The position numbers were made by a program, and so were the translations under genes. The notes beneath the pieces are model-generated. The model saw nothing but the letters and a program-made list of their open reading frames with translations, searched no databases and was not told where the DNA came from. From Obelidium mucronatum (taxonomy: Eukaryota > Chytridiomycota > Chytridiomycetes > Chytridiales > Chytriomycetaceae), in contig JAIVFH010000073.1 in the NCBI GenBank assembly GCA_025765595.1, forward strand, positions 1 to 64,000: a stretch of 64,000 nt of DNA. The letters run 5' to 3'. This document shows, one piece after another, positions 20,150 through 31,306 of this stretch; position 1 is the stretch's first letter, and every line of letters begins with the position of its first letter.

Positions 20150-20922
20150 GTGGAACGGTCTTCCAGAAAGAGATTGTAACTAATTAATCATAATAATTTA
20201 ATCAAATTAATTTAATCAAGTCAATATAAATAAAAAATTTTACCTTGGACTTCAATTTGTTTTTGAGAGCGTCTTCGAAATTTTTGAGCAAACAAAGCTT
20301 CCCTCAGCAGAGCGACTTGCAGAGGAACTGGAACAAGCAACTCTTCTTTGTTTGACTAAAAAAAATATAAGTGAAAGAAAAAAAGATTGTTTCAAAACAT
20401 TTTTTTGTTTTAGTAAAAAAACTTAAGTACAAAAGCAAGAAAACAACAAAGTACTTTACCTCAAGCCAATCAATGCACAACTCCACTTTGTTCTGGACAG
20501 GCACTTGTGGAACATCCAAATCTTTGAAGATTTTCTCGCTCGGCTTTGTGGAGATGAATGAGATTTTGCTGAGGTGCATGTAAACAAAGACGCTGATCCA
20601 TTTCGAAGCTTTTTCCTAATTAATGGGGTTAGCGTCAGTGTATCAATTTTGAAAATTAACAAACAAAAACAAAAACAAACTGTCCACAGAGCTTCGAAAT
20701 TGGCTTGTGATGAATCGTCGCTCAGGAGCATGGACAGGATGGCAGTTGATTTCTGGCTGTCTGTCAACTTTGCGAGATGAGAGAAAAGAGCAAAAATAAA
20801 AATAAAAATAAACAAAGAGAAGAGTGGTACCTTATGGAGCTTCTGGACCATCGCTTTCTTGGATGGACTGAAGGCCAGTGCCTGGATGATGGCATCCACA
20901 TCCAGTTCGGTCGAAGCGGGTG
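20150..20922 (-). pseudogene. Fragment of an unrecognised multi-exon gene
   Basis: On the minus strand four blocks join through short introns: about 20920-20833 (FSPASTELDVDAIIQAL), 20766-20695 (DSQKSTAILSMLL), 20613-20460 (HLSKISFISTKPSEKIF, VELCIDWLE) and 20356-20245 (LLVPVPLQVALLREALF, then a basic tail). Splice signals are plausible. The 5' end is cut at 20922 by repeat copy C. I recognise no domain. Its setting among transposons suggests part of a mobile element. Confidence 0.4.
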
Positions 20923-21065
20923 AGAACAATTAAGAAACCCTTTCTTAACCCTCAAGCCATTTGAACAAAGAAGGAACACTTTTTCTATAAATAGAACTAC
21001 AAGGCATTGGCCTCCAACCCCCTCAAACTCCCCCTTAACATGACAGGTTGACAAGCAACCTGCAA
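20923..21065 (-). repeat. Terminal-repeat-like module, copy C
   Basis: Read on the minus strand from 21065 this matches the first ~140 bp of copies A and B, with the hairpin, the purine tract AAGGGGGAG and the CTTGTAGTTCTATTTATAG segment. It stops abruptly at 20923, where the unrelated coding fragment begins. The target octamer GTCAACCT is present once and uninterrupted (21052-21045). Confidence 0.7.
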
Positions 21066-21229
21066 TGTTGTCTAGTTGTTGTTGATTGCTAACATGACCT
21101 AAGAAGTGGAATTTTGGTGTATGACACGGTTTTATACAAAGAAATAATTGTTGTCGGCAAGTGTTTTTTATCACAATCACCACTGAACATTATCACAACT
21201 GCTCAATGCTTGCAGCTAACAACTATTAT

Positions 21230-22701
21230 ATTTTTAAGATGTCTACTAGCTCTAATTGGTGACAACCCTGGTTATGGTATCTCATACAGGGCTGAGTTCT
21301 TCAGTGCCCTGCAGAGTTTGCAACGTAAAAACTCCCACAACAGCACCTTTGTTAGTTAAATATCTCATACGAGTCAATGAAAACAATCGAAGTATTGAAG
21401 AAACCAAACAAATACTTTGAAGGCGAAAGTCCTCAATCGTGAAATGAAAAAGATAGAGGCAATTACGGAAGCAAAAGCCAAAGGAATCAATGATATATTA
21501 TTCAATGCTTTACTGAGAATTTTACACAGGACCCACCAATGAATCCGCTCCTTGGTATTAAAAATGAGAAGCTGTTTTTTGAAGGCGCATCTGACACTCC
21601 AATTGAGCTTTTGCATTTTGCACCTTCCACTTTTAAAGATTGAACCAAATTTTAGGTGCACTACGTCAAGGTGCGGAATGGGAAGGATTTTCGGGTTGCT
21701 CCATTTGTGCTTGCAAACCTTGTTAATCGTGCAGAACTTGAAATGTGGAGATGGATGTCGTTTTTCACATCAACTTTGTATTGCTCTCATGTTGATAACA
21801 ATTCTGTGGCCAGTGTCAATGCCGTCTTGGATCAATTTATTCTTGCAGCGGCAAAGACAAAGCACTTTGAAGGCCTGGTTTGCCCAAAACTTCATTTATT
21901 GTGACACGCCCCATACTTCATTGAACGATATGGACCATTACGAAATGTAGCAAGTGAAAATTTTGAAGGAAACAACAAAGTAGTTCGTAATGCTGTCATT
22001 CACTCAAATTGTCACTGACCTTCGCAACTGACCTTTGCCTTCGTTATCTTAGTGACAGAGGGTACTATAAACTGGCCAATGCATACCATCAAAATCCACA
22101 CTTGATAGGTCCAGTATTCAAAGCCACGCATTCCAAAAAATTTAAAGTTCAAGATTTTATTACTGCAAAAGTCGATGGGGTCTCTTGTATATTCCGTGTG
22201 ACATCAGTAAATCTTAAAAATGTCGAAACCATTGAAACTCTTCAATACACTATCACTCAGCAGTCCCACTTGGGTTGTCCTAAAATTCATAAGTCTTCAA
22301 CACAAACAAAGGCGTCAATCGAACCAGCGGAGTTAGTAAATGTCCAACACTTTTGTAACACTCACTGTCGAATTCAAAGAAAACGCACTCTTAAAAGTTC
22401 AAATCGCCACCAAGAGCTCTTGTATCATTCTGGAAATGACATCCTTTTGCTTAATGTCCATCATTTTAAAACCCATCAGTTGCTCAAAAGCCTGGCTCAA
22501 ATAGCTCCTGCGATTGCTTCTGATACTTTGGAAAAAGCAATAACTGCTGCTTTTAAACCTCCAAAGAAACGTGGAAAAAAAAACTTGCAAAACAAGGCAA
22601 ACACAAGTCAAAATCACTCTAAAAAAAGAAGACGCCAAAACAGCAACAACAGCAGTGATAGTGGAGGTGCCGAATCAAGCAATGGCAGCAGCAGCACTTA
22701 A
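21230..22701 (+). pseudogene. C-terminal half of a Plavaka-like transposase, decayed
   Basis: Pieces in different frames read as one transposase: IGDNPGYGISYRAEF (about 21260), VHYVKVRNGKDF and MWRWMSFFTS (21656-21790), CPKLHLL (about 21885), FIERYGPLRNVASENFEGNN then IHSN (21913-22005), and a long C-terminus open from about 22036 to a stop at 22701, ending in a basic Ser/Asn-rich tail. The order K-x-H-x-L, G-P, E-x-F-E-x-x-N, SN is typical of the C-terminal part of large fungal transposases. Stops at about 22005 and shifts near 21650 and 21900 break it. The family name is tentative. Confidence 0.45.
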
Positions 22702-23700
22702 ATATTTTCAAGAAAATATGTTTAAACATTTTCATTGATTTATTTCAAATTATTTTCATAATTATTTTAAAATATTTTTTGATTCCGAAGATTTTAAATT
22801 ATTTTTCTGAATTATTTCAAAATATTTCTCTCTATTTTCTTTTAAAATAAATCAAAAAAATATTCCTAGAAATTTTTCTATGAATATTAAAAATAGTTTT
22901 GTTAATTATTTTAAATTATTTTTCTTCTTTAAATGTTTTAAAATCTTAAAAAATGACTTTTGAAGAAGCGTGTACAATTGACATACACTTGCCAGTATCA
23001 AATTCGTGGAACGACATCAACGTTATCAATATTTATTGCAGATACTGGTGTCTGCTTGGCGTTACTTGCTGTATTTGGGTCCTCCAAGCACAGTATCCAT
23101 GGTCTCGTTCACCTGAACATCTTCGGCCACTTTATCAGGATTGCCGGCCTCCAAATCAGACTCCTACATTACAAAATATCAGTATAAAAATTTAATACTT
23201 CAACAGAAACAAACTTCATCATACGGTACTTGGCTGTTGTTGTCTTCATCGTCACCACTGTTGCAGGCTTCTAAGTCACCAGAACCGTTGCCAGTGTCAA
23301 GAGCGTTGTCAGAAACCTGAACCAAAATAATCAGCAAGGATTGTCGGTCCATCTTGCTGGACCACCATCGACTGCATCAACCAATTTGCAGGAAGCAATT
23401 TGCTAAACCCACGTCGAAATGGATAGGGGGCTTCTGGTGTGCATCAGCAGGCAAATTAATTTCGTTGGTGAGTTTCAAATTCTCTATTTAAACGCTGCAG
23501 GTCATTAAGAGTGCTTGGAATCGAATTTGAATAGAATCATACCGTCTTCATTGTCAGCCATTGACTCTGAGTTGGTCAGGGACTCCTCTTTGTCATGTGG
23601 CTTATTGAGAGCCTTGCAAAGTATGGCAGAAAGAAGTACTTCAAGTTTTGACATAATTTTAATTGTTAATCAATATTTTTGGGACAGTTGCATAACATTC
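22702..23700. other. AT-rich spacer, no gene supported
   Basis: 22702-22950 is a run of ATTATTTTAAAATATTT-like sequence. 22951-23700 has short open frames in all directions without recognisable motifs. I see no RNA gene or repeat boundary that I can defend. Confidence 0.5.
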
Positions 23701-23709
23701 TTTATTTAA

Positions 23710-24205
23710 TGCCCGTCAAAATGCCAAAGCACAAGGGTCAAAACAGCCAAACACACAACATCAAACTGCAGACCTCTTGAAAGCGGTCCAAGACTTCCAC
23801 AGACATTGCCAAGCCAGCTCAAACTCTGCAGAAGCAGGCTTCATCTAGTGGCTCCAGTCTGTAACCTCAACTCTACTTCCTCAAAGTGCCTTTAAATGAT
23901 TGGTTTGCATACTGCGCTTTTTGTCCTCCTTTTGAACTGAACCTTTTTCCAGGTGAAGGATATAGTATGTCTCCCACCATCCCGAGTCATCAAATGCAAA
24001 CTACCTGTTATCTTCCGAGGCACTTACCACTCTTCAGGAAGTATCAGAATTGTATCTTGTATGTTTTTTTGAAGACGCGATGATGTGCGCAGTCCATGCA
24101 AAAAGAAACACACTTCAAAACAATGACATGTGGCTTATGAACAAGCTCCGCAAGCGTGTTTTGCCTTCAAATTACAAATCAACCAATTGTCGTGGTAGTG
24201 GAAAA
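23710..24205 (+). pseudogene. Decayed histone H3-like sequence (H3 or CENP-A type)
   Basis: The segment 24014-24165 encodes SSEALTTLQEVSELYLVCFF, EDAMMCAVHAKR and then a basic stretch ending LRKRVL, which follows histone H3 helices alpha2, loop 2 and alpha3 closely (the core ALQE..E.YLV..FED...C.IHAKR.T). Upstream, STLLPQSAFK then a stop codon then LVCIL (23870-23915) matches the alphaN/alpha1 start, with an Arg codon position turned into TGA. Further upstream, a tail-like Lys/Thr/Gln/Ala stretch at 23770-23840 is interrupted by stops, and the segment that would precede alphaN is missing. The alpha3 region is divergent from H3. An intron could explain some breaks but not all. The C-terminal extension to 24300 is not histone. 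Confidence 0.65.
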
Positions 24206-24399
24206 TCAATCGAAAATGCCAACGCAGAAAGGGTTATTGTTTCTAACTTACAGAAACGGCAGGCTCAAAATGTGGCTCGTGATGCTCAAACAGCTCGCCA
24301 TGCCCGTCTTGTTATAATATTAATTATTTATGTTGGAATATCTATATTTATCCATAAATGTATTGTGTGTGTGATTCCGATACTTTTGTACTGTGACTA

Positions 24400-25839
24400 G
24401 AATTCTGCCAGCCCAAAACATGTTTGGTGTTTGAATATTACGTAATTATAATAATTTTACTAATTTCTGAATTTACAGAAAACATGCGTTTAACCCCAAA
24501 GAAAAACATCCAACTATCAGATCAAATGCAAAAACAACGCTACTCACTTCCTCTTCCCTCAGAGCCCTAGCCGCTCGCCGCCCCCATCAAGAGCTAAATC
24601 CACAACGCTCTCAACTTGGCAGCACCAGACGACAACAGAGACAATCCGTACGTTATCGTACAGCGGCAATGAGCGGACTGAGACGTTGGCACAAGTTTGT
24701 TTTGTTTTTGTTTGATTAAATACTGCTTGTGCTTTGGCAGAAGCTGTTCTGAGGGTTCTCTCTCTCATCACTACTTTCTTGCTAAATTGGCTACCACTAT
24801 TGCCTTTGATGTTTGCTCTTTTCTTGTTCCTCTAACATTTACACTGGTTTTTAGTAGTTCAAAAAACGCCAATGTGTTTGCCTTTGATCAGCAATAGTGC
24901 TTGCTTTTACAAGGTATATTTGTTTGCAATCATTCAAATTTTTCCTCACATGGTATCCCATATTATTCAATGAGGTTACTTCAACTGCTTGCGTCTGTCT
25001 AAAATCGCTTAATAATAATGTTGTCATGTGGTCAACCATTGGCAATCCAAGCTGTGACAAGTGTTACCTGCAGTCTGGTTTTACGGGCATTGGGACAACA
25101 ACTCATTGGGACAACAACTGGCAACACCTGTGCTGACATTGGTAGTGCCAGCGGTGATGTGCGCCAGGGTACGCCGCGGTGGTTGTGGCGCAAAACTGGC
25201 GAGGCAACTTTTGCAATTTTGCCTTGACTGAACATCAAGCATTAATTCCACAAGTGTTGTTTACCACAAACCCAACACTCAATCCAGTACATGAGAAGTA
25301 AGCTTGTTGTCGCTCCTGTTACTGCTTCTTTGTTATGTTCTAAATACATATTCCGTTCTACAACTGTTATTATTAGAAATACGCCATGAGCTAAGTCCTT
25401 AGCTGAGTCCTTACTTAATTGCTTATCCGGCTGTTGTCTGCTTTGTTGAAACAAAGCTGCTCTGGTCGTATCTTTTTTATCAAAAACAAGCTTGTGCAAT
25501 GGGGTTTCAAAGAATAAACAATCTCATCGCAATTTTGATCATCTACCCAATGCATTTCAGGTGTGAATAAAAAAAGGGTTTTATGTATTGTGCACAGATT
25601 GCTGTATTGGACTGGTTTTGGATTAGTTTTAGAATATGACTTCTATACACTCAATTGATGTACGGAGCACATAGTGATCATGTAGCAAACTAATGCATTC
25701 ATGAGATCTGGATTTATGTGTTTTGGGGATTTCCATCTTGTGTTTCCATCCAACATCGAACAAGTGTCAGAAAAGTTGATTGATTTGGTGTAAGCAATCA
25801 TTGCCAACAAAGCACCACCTCTGCATCCAGGACACACAC
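24400..25839. other. Spacer without supported gene
   Basis: AT-rich sequence with short frames on both strands. None shows a domain, and no pair of frames joins convincingly. Old transposon debris is the likely content, but I cannot assign it. Confidence 0.5.
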
Positions 25840-26103
25840 TAGAGGTTCGCAGATATTCGGAGTTTTGACAAAATCCTTCAAAACCCTTGGATATTGCAAA
25901 ATCCTGGGTTTTGGTGGTTTCGTCGCAGATATTCAGCTGGGTTTTGGAATATCCTCCAAAACCCGGATAATAAAAAACTATACCAGATATTGATTGGATT
26001 TTGCAATACCCACACGTAAAAGCAATCTCCTGGGTCTGCGCAGGAGATTTGATAGATTTTGTGTTTTTTTGACTTAAAAACACCTGTCCAAAAGACAACA
26101 GAT

Positions 26104-27512
26104 GTCAGTGATACCATTCCTCTTGATGGAAGATCTTCTGGGGCTTCCTCGAGTCGCTTCTCATAGAAAGCGCAAGGTTCTGGAAATGCCCACCTTGCTG
26201 TCCTTGACCCCAACACCCTACAAACGTCGGAAGCGCAGTCGAGGCAAGGACAGACACAAGACTTGACAATGGAAGGATGCCAACTTGTACAAAATGGAAT
26301 CTGATGTGTTCCGCAAGGAAGTGCGCCTCACCAGACCAACGTTTGAGTTCATCCTGATCAACGTCAAATCTCACCTTTAGAAGGGGCACAATGACAGCAA
26401 ACGAGGGAAACCACGTACTCCAGCAAAGGATCAACTTATGTATTTGTATTTTGTGGCAACAGGATCTGCAATGCGAGTAGTTGGCCAATTGTTTGGATAT
26501 GGTGGCAACACAGTTGCAGACTCGGTGCGTCGAGTCTCGATTGCAATCATCAAAGAATTTCAAGAAACATACATCAGTTTACCTGATGTAGATGATGACA
26601 TAGAGTGGGAACGGATTGCTGCAAGGTTCAGCCAACTTGGCGGCCTCCCAAACGTTGGGCTAGATTTGGATGGATTCTACATCCCAATGAACGCTCCTGG
26701 GAATAGCAAATTTAACCTAAAGAAAGAGTTTCTGTAAGTGCTTCTCTTAGTGTAAGTGTATATATTGACTCTGGACTTAGGTGCCACAAAGGATTCAATG
26801 CCATGCTTGCAATGGTAGCATGTGACAGTAGCTACTTGATCCGTAGTCTTTATGTTGGTTGGCCAGGCTCTGTTTCTGATTCTACAGCTTGCGAAAACAG
26901 TTCCTTGGGCCAAAACGTTGATGATTTACTCCCAGAGCACCTTGTGAGTCTGGGAGACAAGATTTTCACAAACAGCAAGCGTTTGGTGACTCCCATCAAA
27001 AATGAAGCTGGATATGTAAGTATTTAAAGATTTGGTTTTTTTGGTCAATGTTTATATCTGTCAAACAGCCAAAAGACCACTGTTACCGCCGCTGGAACAA
27101 GCGCCATGCCCAAACCCTGGTGCTTGTCGAAAATACCATTGCTCGTTTGAAGACCAGGTTCCGGTGCATGCAGTCAGCAATGGGCGTGGACCAAGAATTG
27201 GTGTGTGACATTGTCATGTCAACAGGGATCCTCCACAACATATGTGAGATGAACAATGAACCTCTTGATGAAGAAGATTTGGAGGAATATCTTCAACGTG
27301 AGCGTTTGCTGGATCGGGAGAATCATCAAGCCTACAAGGATTTGTTAGTGGAAGATGGGGTTATGGACTATTTGGATGAGCTGTTTTTTAAACCAATCAT
27401 TGACATGGAGGTAAATGTGCGAGTTGCGTCTTTTTGTCAACGCGAGGGCCGTAGAGTGTCCCATGGTTTGCGGATGCGAGAGGCTCTGGCTGAGTGGTTG
27501 ATTGAGCAATAA
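26104..27512 (+). pseudogene. PIF/Harbinger DDE transposase with two nonsense codons
   Basis: Exons end at 26733, span 26781-27015, and start again at 27069; the junctions restore frame. The first exon has a helix-turn-helix-like part, then the first catalytic Asp in LDLDGFYIPMN (about 26660). The second exon has the second Asp in GSVSDS (26868), and the third the Glu in VENTIARLKTRFR (27127). This is the DDE_Tnp_4 layout. In-frame stops occur at about 26261 (TGA) and 26381 (TAG) in the N-terminal part, so the copy is inactive unless those lie in unrecognised introns. It normally acts in the nucleus with the Myb-like partner. Confidence 0.8.
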
Positions 27513-27608
27513 GTAAATGGAATAACGTTTTTTATTCAATAAGCAATATATATTCAATGTTCAGAACTAAACTTCCCACCCCTGAGAATTTCACAAGCTT
27601 TCATACCA

Positions 27609-28842
27609 TCAATTGCCCCCCACCACACTACTTCTTCTACTGCTATCACTTTTGCTGCCATCCCCATCATCCCTGTTCTTCTTTTTCTTACTCCACTTGC
27701 GCTTCTTGCTCTTCTTGCGATTGGTGCTTTTGTTCAATGCAGTCATCATCAAAAGGAACTTCTGATTTGAATGCTCCAAGTCCTGAATTCGGTTTGTTCG
27801 AGCGATTTCATGGTCCTCTTGTTCTGCAGCTTGATTTGCTTCAAATCGCTCTTGAACTTGCTTTGCAGCAAGCTCATTTTGTTTCAAGGCTTGCTGTTGC
27901 AGCTCAATTAGCTGTTCTTCTATATTACGATTCTTCTGTTTCCGGTTTTTTTCTTTGGGGGTCTTGATAGGCTTGGCTTCGTCAGCGTCAGAATCAGCCT
28001 GTTGGGTGGCAGCATTTGATGTCTTTGAACTGCTGTATTTCTTGGATTTAGTAGCTGTCTCTTTCTTTCTTGCAGGCGTGGAGGGGGATTGTTTTGCAGG
28101 AGTGGAGGGGGGTACAAGTTGGGAGAACAGTTGTTCTGTGAATGTTTGTTGAGGAGGGGGGGTGTTTGGCTCCAAGATAGGAGCTGCAGGATTACCACTC
28201 TCATCAAAAAAGTTCCCATTTTTGTAGTATTCCTTGAGATTGTCGTCATATGCGTCTAGTCGATTTTTGCGACGAAGTTCCTGCTGCTGTTTTTCTGACA
28301 ACACCTCAGGGTTCCGGTACACTGGCTCTTCCACAGTATCAACACTGATGACGCTTTTGTCATCAGATTCACTTGCGTCCCTTGAAGATCCTTTGTTTTG
28401 CTGAGCCGGACGCATCTTTGGGTCTGTTCCAACTCCAGAGTCACGAATCTTTACTGCACCTTGCGACACCACGCTCGAAGCCATGAAGCAGGTAATTTGA
28501 TCATAATGCTCCGGCTTGTCCTTGGCTTCGGAACCTGTGCCAGCTTTTCCGCTGTTTGTTATTTTTAGTTGTCAGATAGTGTTGAAAGCACCAACAGAAA
28601 AAAACTCACGCAAGGGTGTTGGTATAAATGGAAACCTTCTTTTTTAAATCTTTCCACTTGTTTTTACATTTTTCACCATCAAGATGGATGATGTTGGGGG
28701 TGTTTTTCTCTGCAACACCTTTACGAACCTGGTTCAAAATCAGTGGAGCCCCAGCAACATCAAAAATAACAAAGCTCACCTGCTCGGCAATGGCAAGTAA
28801 AACCCATGCTGGGTAAAAAACAAAACCCAATACCCCATCCAA
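27609..28842 (-). CDS. Harbinger Myb/SANT-like DNA-binding partner
   Basis: Exons are about 28842-28781, 28730-28613 and about 28552-27609. The N-terminal part (PAWVLLAIAEQ, then VRKGVAEKN ... CKNKWKDLKKKV) is a trihelix/Myb-type fold of the kind that carries nuclear import and DNA binding for Harbinger transposases. A long acidic and Lys-rich middle and a coiled-coil segment (EEQLIELQQQALKQNELAAK) follow, then a basic tail KKSKKRKWSKKKKN. Unlike its transposase neighbour, the frame is unbroken. The 5' end lies 25 bp inside the element tip; the first helix may be shortened. Confidence 0.7.
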
Positions 28843-28867
28843 ACCCTGGAATATCTGCGATCCTCTA

Positions 28868-30505
28868 CTGGGGCTTGATCTTTTTTATTGATATATTGTA
28901 CACTTCCTTTTGGCACAGGTACTCAATCCGCCTCCGGTAGCCAAATCACAATCCCACCCCCTATGTTGCAAGCTGCCCTTGTAAACAAATCAAGTCCCTT
29001 TAAAACTGGCATTGCTTGACCGCCCTCAGCAAACAGATTGCTGGAGTTCTTGTCTCAATCAGGCAAGACATTCCTATCATTCACTGAAAACCAATGCTGG
29101 ATCAGGTTACCCTTTATTTGACATAGGGTCTGCGTCTGATCAAGCATCAGATTGGCATCTGCAACAAACCTGGGATTGCCGCTCAAGCAGGGGGTACATT
29201 TTTGCAATGATGTAGCTACGGTGGACATTACTCTCCCTCACTTATAAAATGCATCCAAGATTGTGTTTATGGAAAAGGAGTTTCCAAATTTGAAGTCTAA
29301 GACCGGACCCGTCAGGCACAAGAGTACAGAGTTGCAATTCCCAGAGGAAGCTCAGGGTGTCCTTACTGCAGAAAGAGAAAGGCTAGAGACCTGAAAGTTT
29401 GCCCCAAGCAGAATGCATACCAAATAGCCTGATTCCTGCAGTTGCAGTGCTTCGCTGATGATGCAAATGTGTCCAGACCACTTTACTCGTGGTGAGTAAA
29501 GCCACCTGCGTCCTGCTGCATCCCATTCTAAGCTCTGAAAATGCACCAATGCTTTCAAACAGATGCACACCAGACATTTTTATTTAGAGTTAGATGATGC
29601 ATTAACTCAAGCAGATTAACAGAAGCATCTGAGCCAGACAGTGCTAGTGGGAAAGCTCAAACTGGTTGGATTTTCAAGTCATAGGAAAATCTATGGTATC
29701 ATAGAGGCCTTGTAAGGACTTGTTACTGTGGATCAAACTGCAGCAGAGCATGTTGCTTTCTATCAATTGTATCTGTGCAAAGATTTGAATATCGATGTGA
29801 GAACAGCAGTGGCTATGTTCAGTGTTGTGCAAGAGTGCAAGAACAAAAGAACTGAAGCTAGCAAGTGGATGAACTAAAGGTATTGGAAGGTGCAGGAATT
29901 CTATGAAGAAGGAATGATTGATTACTGTTAATTTCAAAAAGAAAGACTCAAATAAAAAATGGTCAAACCATGACAATTACCAACACCTGTTCAAGGTCTT
30001 CACACACTCTAGTGTACAAATTGCGTGTTGTAGCTATCTATCAACTGCTTCTTGCTTCAGCCTCTACCAACAGTCTAACGTGGTATTGCCGCCAAAGTGG
30101 CAGCTGATCACTATTTGTCCAAGTCTACTCTCTCAAAGTGGATCAGATCTATCCAAATAATTCAGGCTGATGTTAAAGGTAGAGGAAAAGGAGGTGTTCA
30201 TTTAGGATGGGGAAAACGTATGCCTCGTGGTGGCATAAACCCACTAACCCAAAGGAAACCACTAATCCAACAACCAAAGCCATTGTCGCATATAGATGGA
30301 ATTGTCTCAACAGCAGTCTTTTCTCCGACCATGCTTCAATGCCGATTCCCTTTCGAAGAAAGAGAACTGTTTTCAAAAAGAAATCATGGGCTTACGTTTC
30401 CTTCTTGCCATTGTTTCTTTTGTGAATATGAAACTGACCATACAATACACCAAAGGCTCACAACAAATGTTATTTCAAAATGCATTCTTATTCTCTTTAA
30501 AAACA
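28868..30505. other. Transposon debris, no intact gene
   Basis: One plus-strand frame between 29590 and 29870 is coding-like but has many stops (segments such as KIYGIIEAL and AVAMFSVVQECKNKR). Another at 30097-30400 contains a helix-turn-helix-like start (HYLSKSTLSKWIRS) and the end of a frame with CHCFFCEY. I cannot assign a family. This stretch separates the repeat-rich part from the gene-dense part. Confidence 0.4.
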
Positions 30506-31276
30506 TTAAACAACATCACGTAATGCATCTCCCAGCAGTGCTAAATGGTAATCGGAACTAAGCCGATGGTCTCCGTCCTTGATGAGACGCACTTGAACCT
30601 TATCAGAAATGACTGCTTCAGCAATTGAAATGGCGTCTTGGTAAGGGATATCAGCATCCTTTGTGCCATGAAGCAAGATCAACTTTCCGCTGTATGGAAT
30701 TGGGGAAACCAACTGGTTCTTGGGATGCATGATTGATTCCACAAGGCTTGTGTGAATTTTGTAGAATCCGCTTGGATCATAAGATGACGGTCGGGACCAA
30801 GAATCATTTGGTTGCACTGTTGCAGTGGCCATGTACTCTTGAACCAGCCGTTTGAAAGAAAACACGCCACCGATGCCGACGATTCCTTGAATGCGAGACT
30901 GTGGCAGTGCTTCAATGGCATGCAAAGCTAGGAATAGACCCATTGACGAGCAAACAAGAATGAGTTTCTGGCCTGGATTCACAAACGTGTTCCCAGCAAG
31001 CAACTCGCACACATCTTCACGCCACGTGGTTAGAGTGCAGTCATGAAAGGGAGTCGCGGGATCGGGGCCGTGTCCAGCGTGATCAAAAGTGACAAAGTCG
31101 GCCGCGAGAGTTGCTTCACAGAGGTTCTTGATGAATGTTGCCTTCTTGGAGTCAGTGAAAGTCGATTTAAAACCGCCAATAAGAAGTACACAGAGTTTGT
31201 TTTCAGCTCTGCGACTGCAATGAATGTTGATTGAGCGGCCTGATTGGAGGAGGATTGACGCCGTTTTTCGAAGCAT
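30506..31276 (-). CDS. Alpha/beta hydrolase, ABHD10-like
   Basis: An intronless 256-residue protein. The fold markers are IGGFKSTFTDSKKATF near the N-terminus (the ABHD10-type GF.SDMTG.KA start), a nucleophile elbow VCSSMG (Ser111), an acid in HGTKDAD (Asp207) and a His in DGDHRLSSD (His237). ABHD10-family enzymes are serine hydrolases, mitochondrial in animals, with depalmitoylase and glucuronide-esterase activity reported. The N-terminus is basic, with hydroxyl residues, and could be a mitochondrial presequence. The first Gly of the usual G-x-S-x-G is Cys109 here. It is transcribed divergently from the DUF1697 gene with only 30 bp between starts. Assignment to the ABHD10 branch is good; the substrate is unknown. 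Confidence 0.8.
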   Translation of the reverse strand: MLRKTASILLQSGRSINIHCSRRAENKLCVLLIGGFKSTFTDSKKATFIKNLCEATLAADFVTFDHAGHGPDPATPFHDCTLTTWREDVCELLAGNTFVNPGQKLILVCSSMGLFLALHAIEALPQSRIQGIVGIGGVFSFKRLVQEYMATATVQPNDSWSRPSSYDPSGFYKIHTSLVESIMHPKNQLVSPIPYSGKLILLHGTKDADIPYQDAISIAEAVISDKVQVRLIKDGDHRLSSDYHLALLGDALRDVV

Positions 31277-31306
31277 TTAGCAAGTGACATTGTGCTAAAA
31301 AGAACC
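31277..31306. promoter_or_regulatory. 30-bp divergent start-to-start spacer
   Basis: Only 30 bp separate the ATG of the hydrolase gene (minus) and the ATG of the DUF1697 gene (plus). Any shared promoter must overlap transcribed or coding sequence of one or both genes. No TATA element is visible. Confidence 0.5.

Larger units (their letters stand above)
25840..28867. mobile_element. PIF/Harbinger element with terminal inverted repeats
   Basis: The left end TAGAGGTTCGCAGATATTC (25840-25858) and the right end read inward (TAGAGGATCGCAGATATTC, 28867-28849) match at 18 of 19 positions. Just inside the left end lie short palindromes of the type GGGTTTTGGAATATCC / GGATATTGCAAAATCC. The interior has the two genes typical of Harbinger elements in convergent orientation: a DDE transposase (+) and a Myb/SANT-like protein (-), with 96 bp between their stops. 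The expected 3-bp duplication is not clear (a CTA is present at both boundaries only if the ends are shifted by one base). Confidence 0.75.

Noticed and set aside
24480..25230. Several short plus frames with Thr/Gly-rich translation
   Set aside because: No frame pairs join at splice signals and no domain is recognisable.
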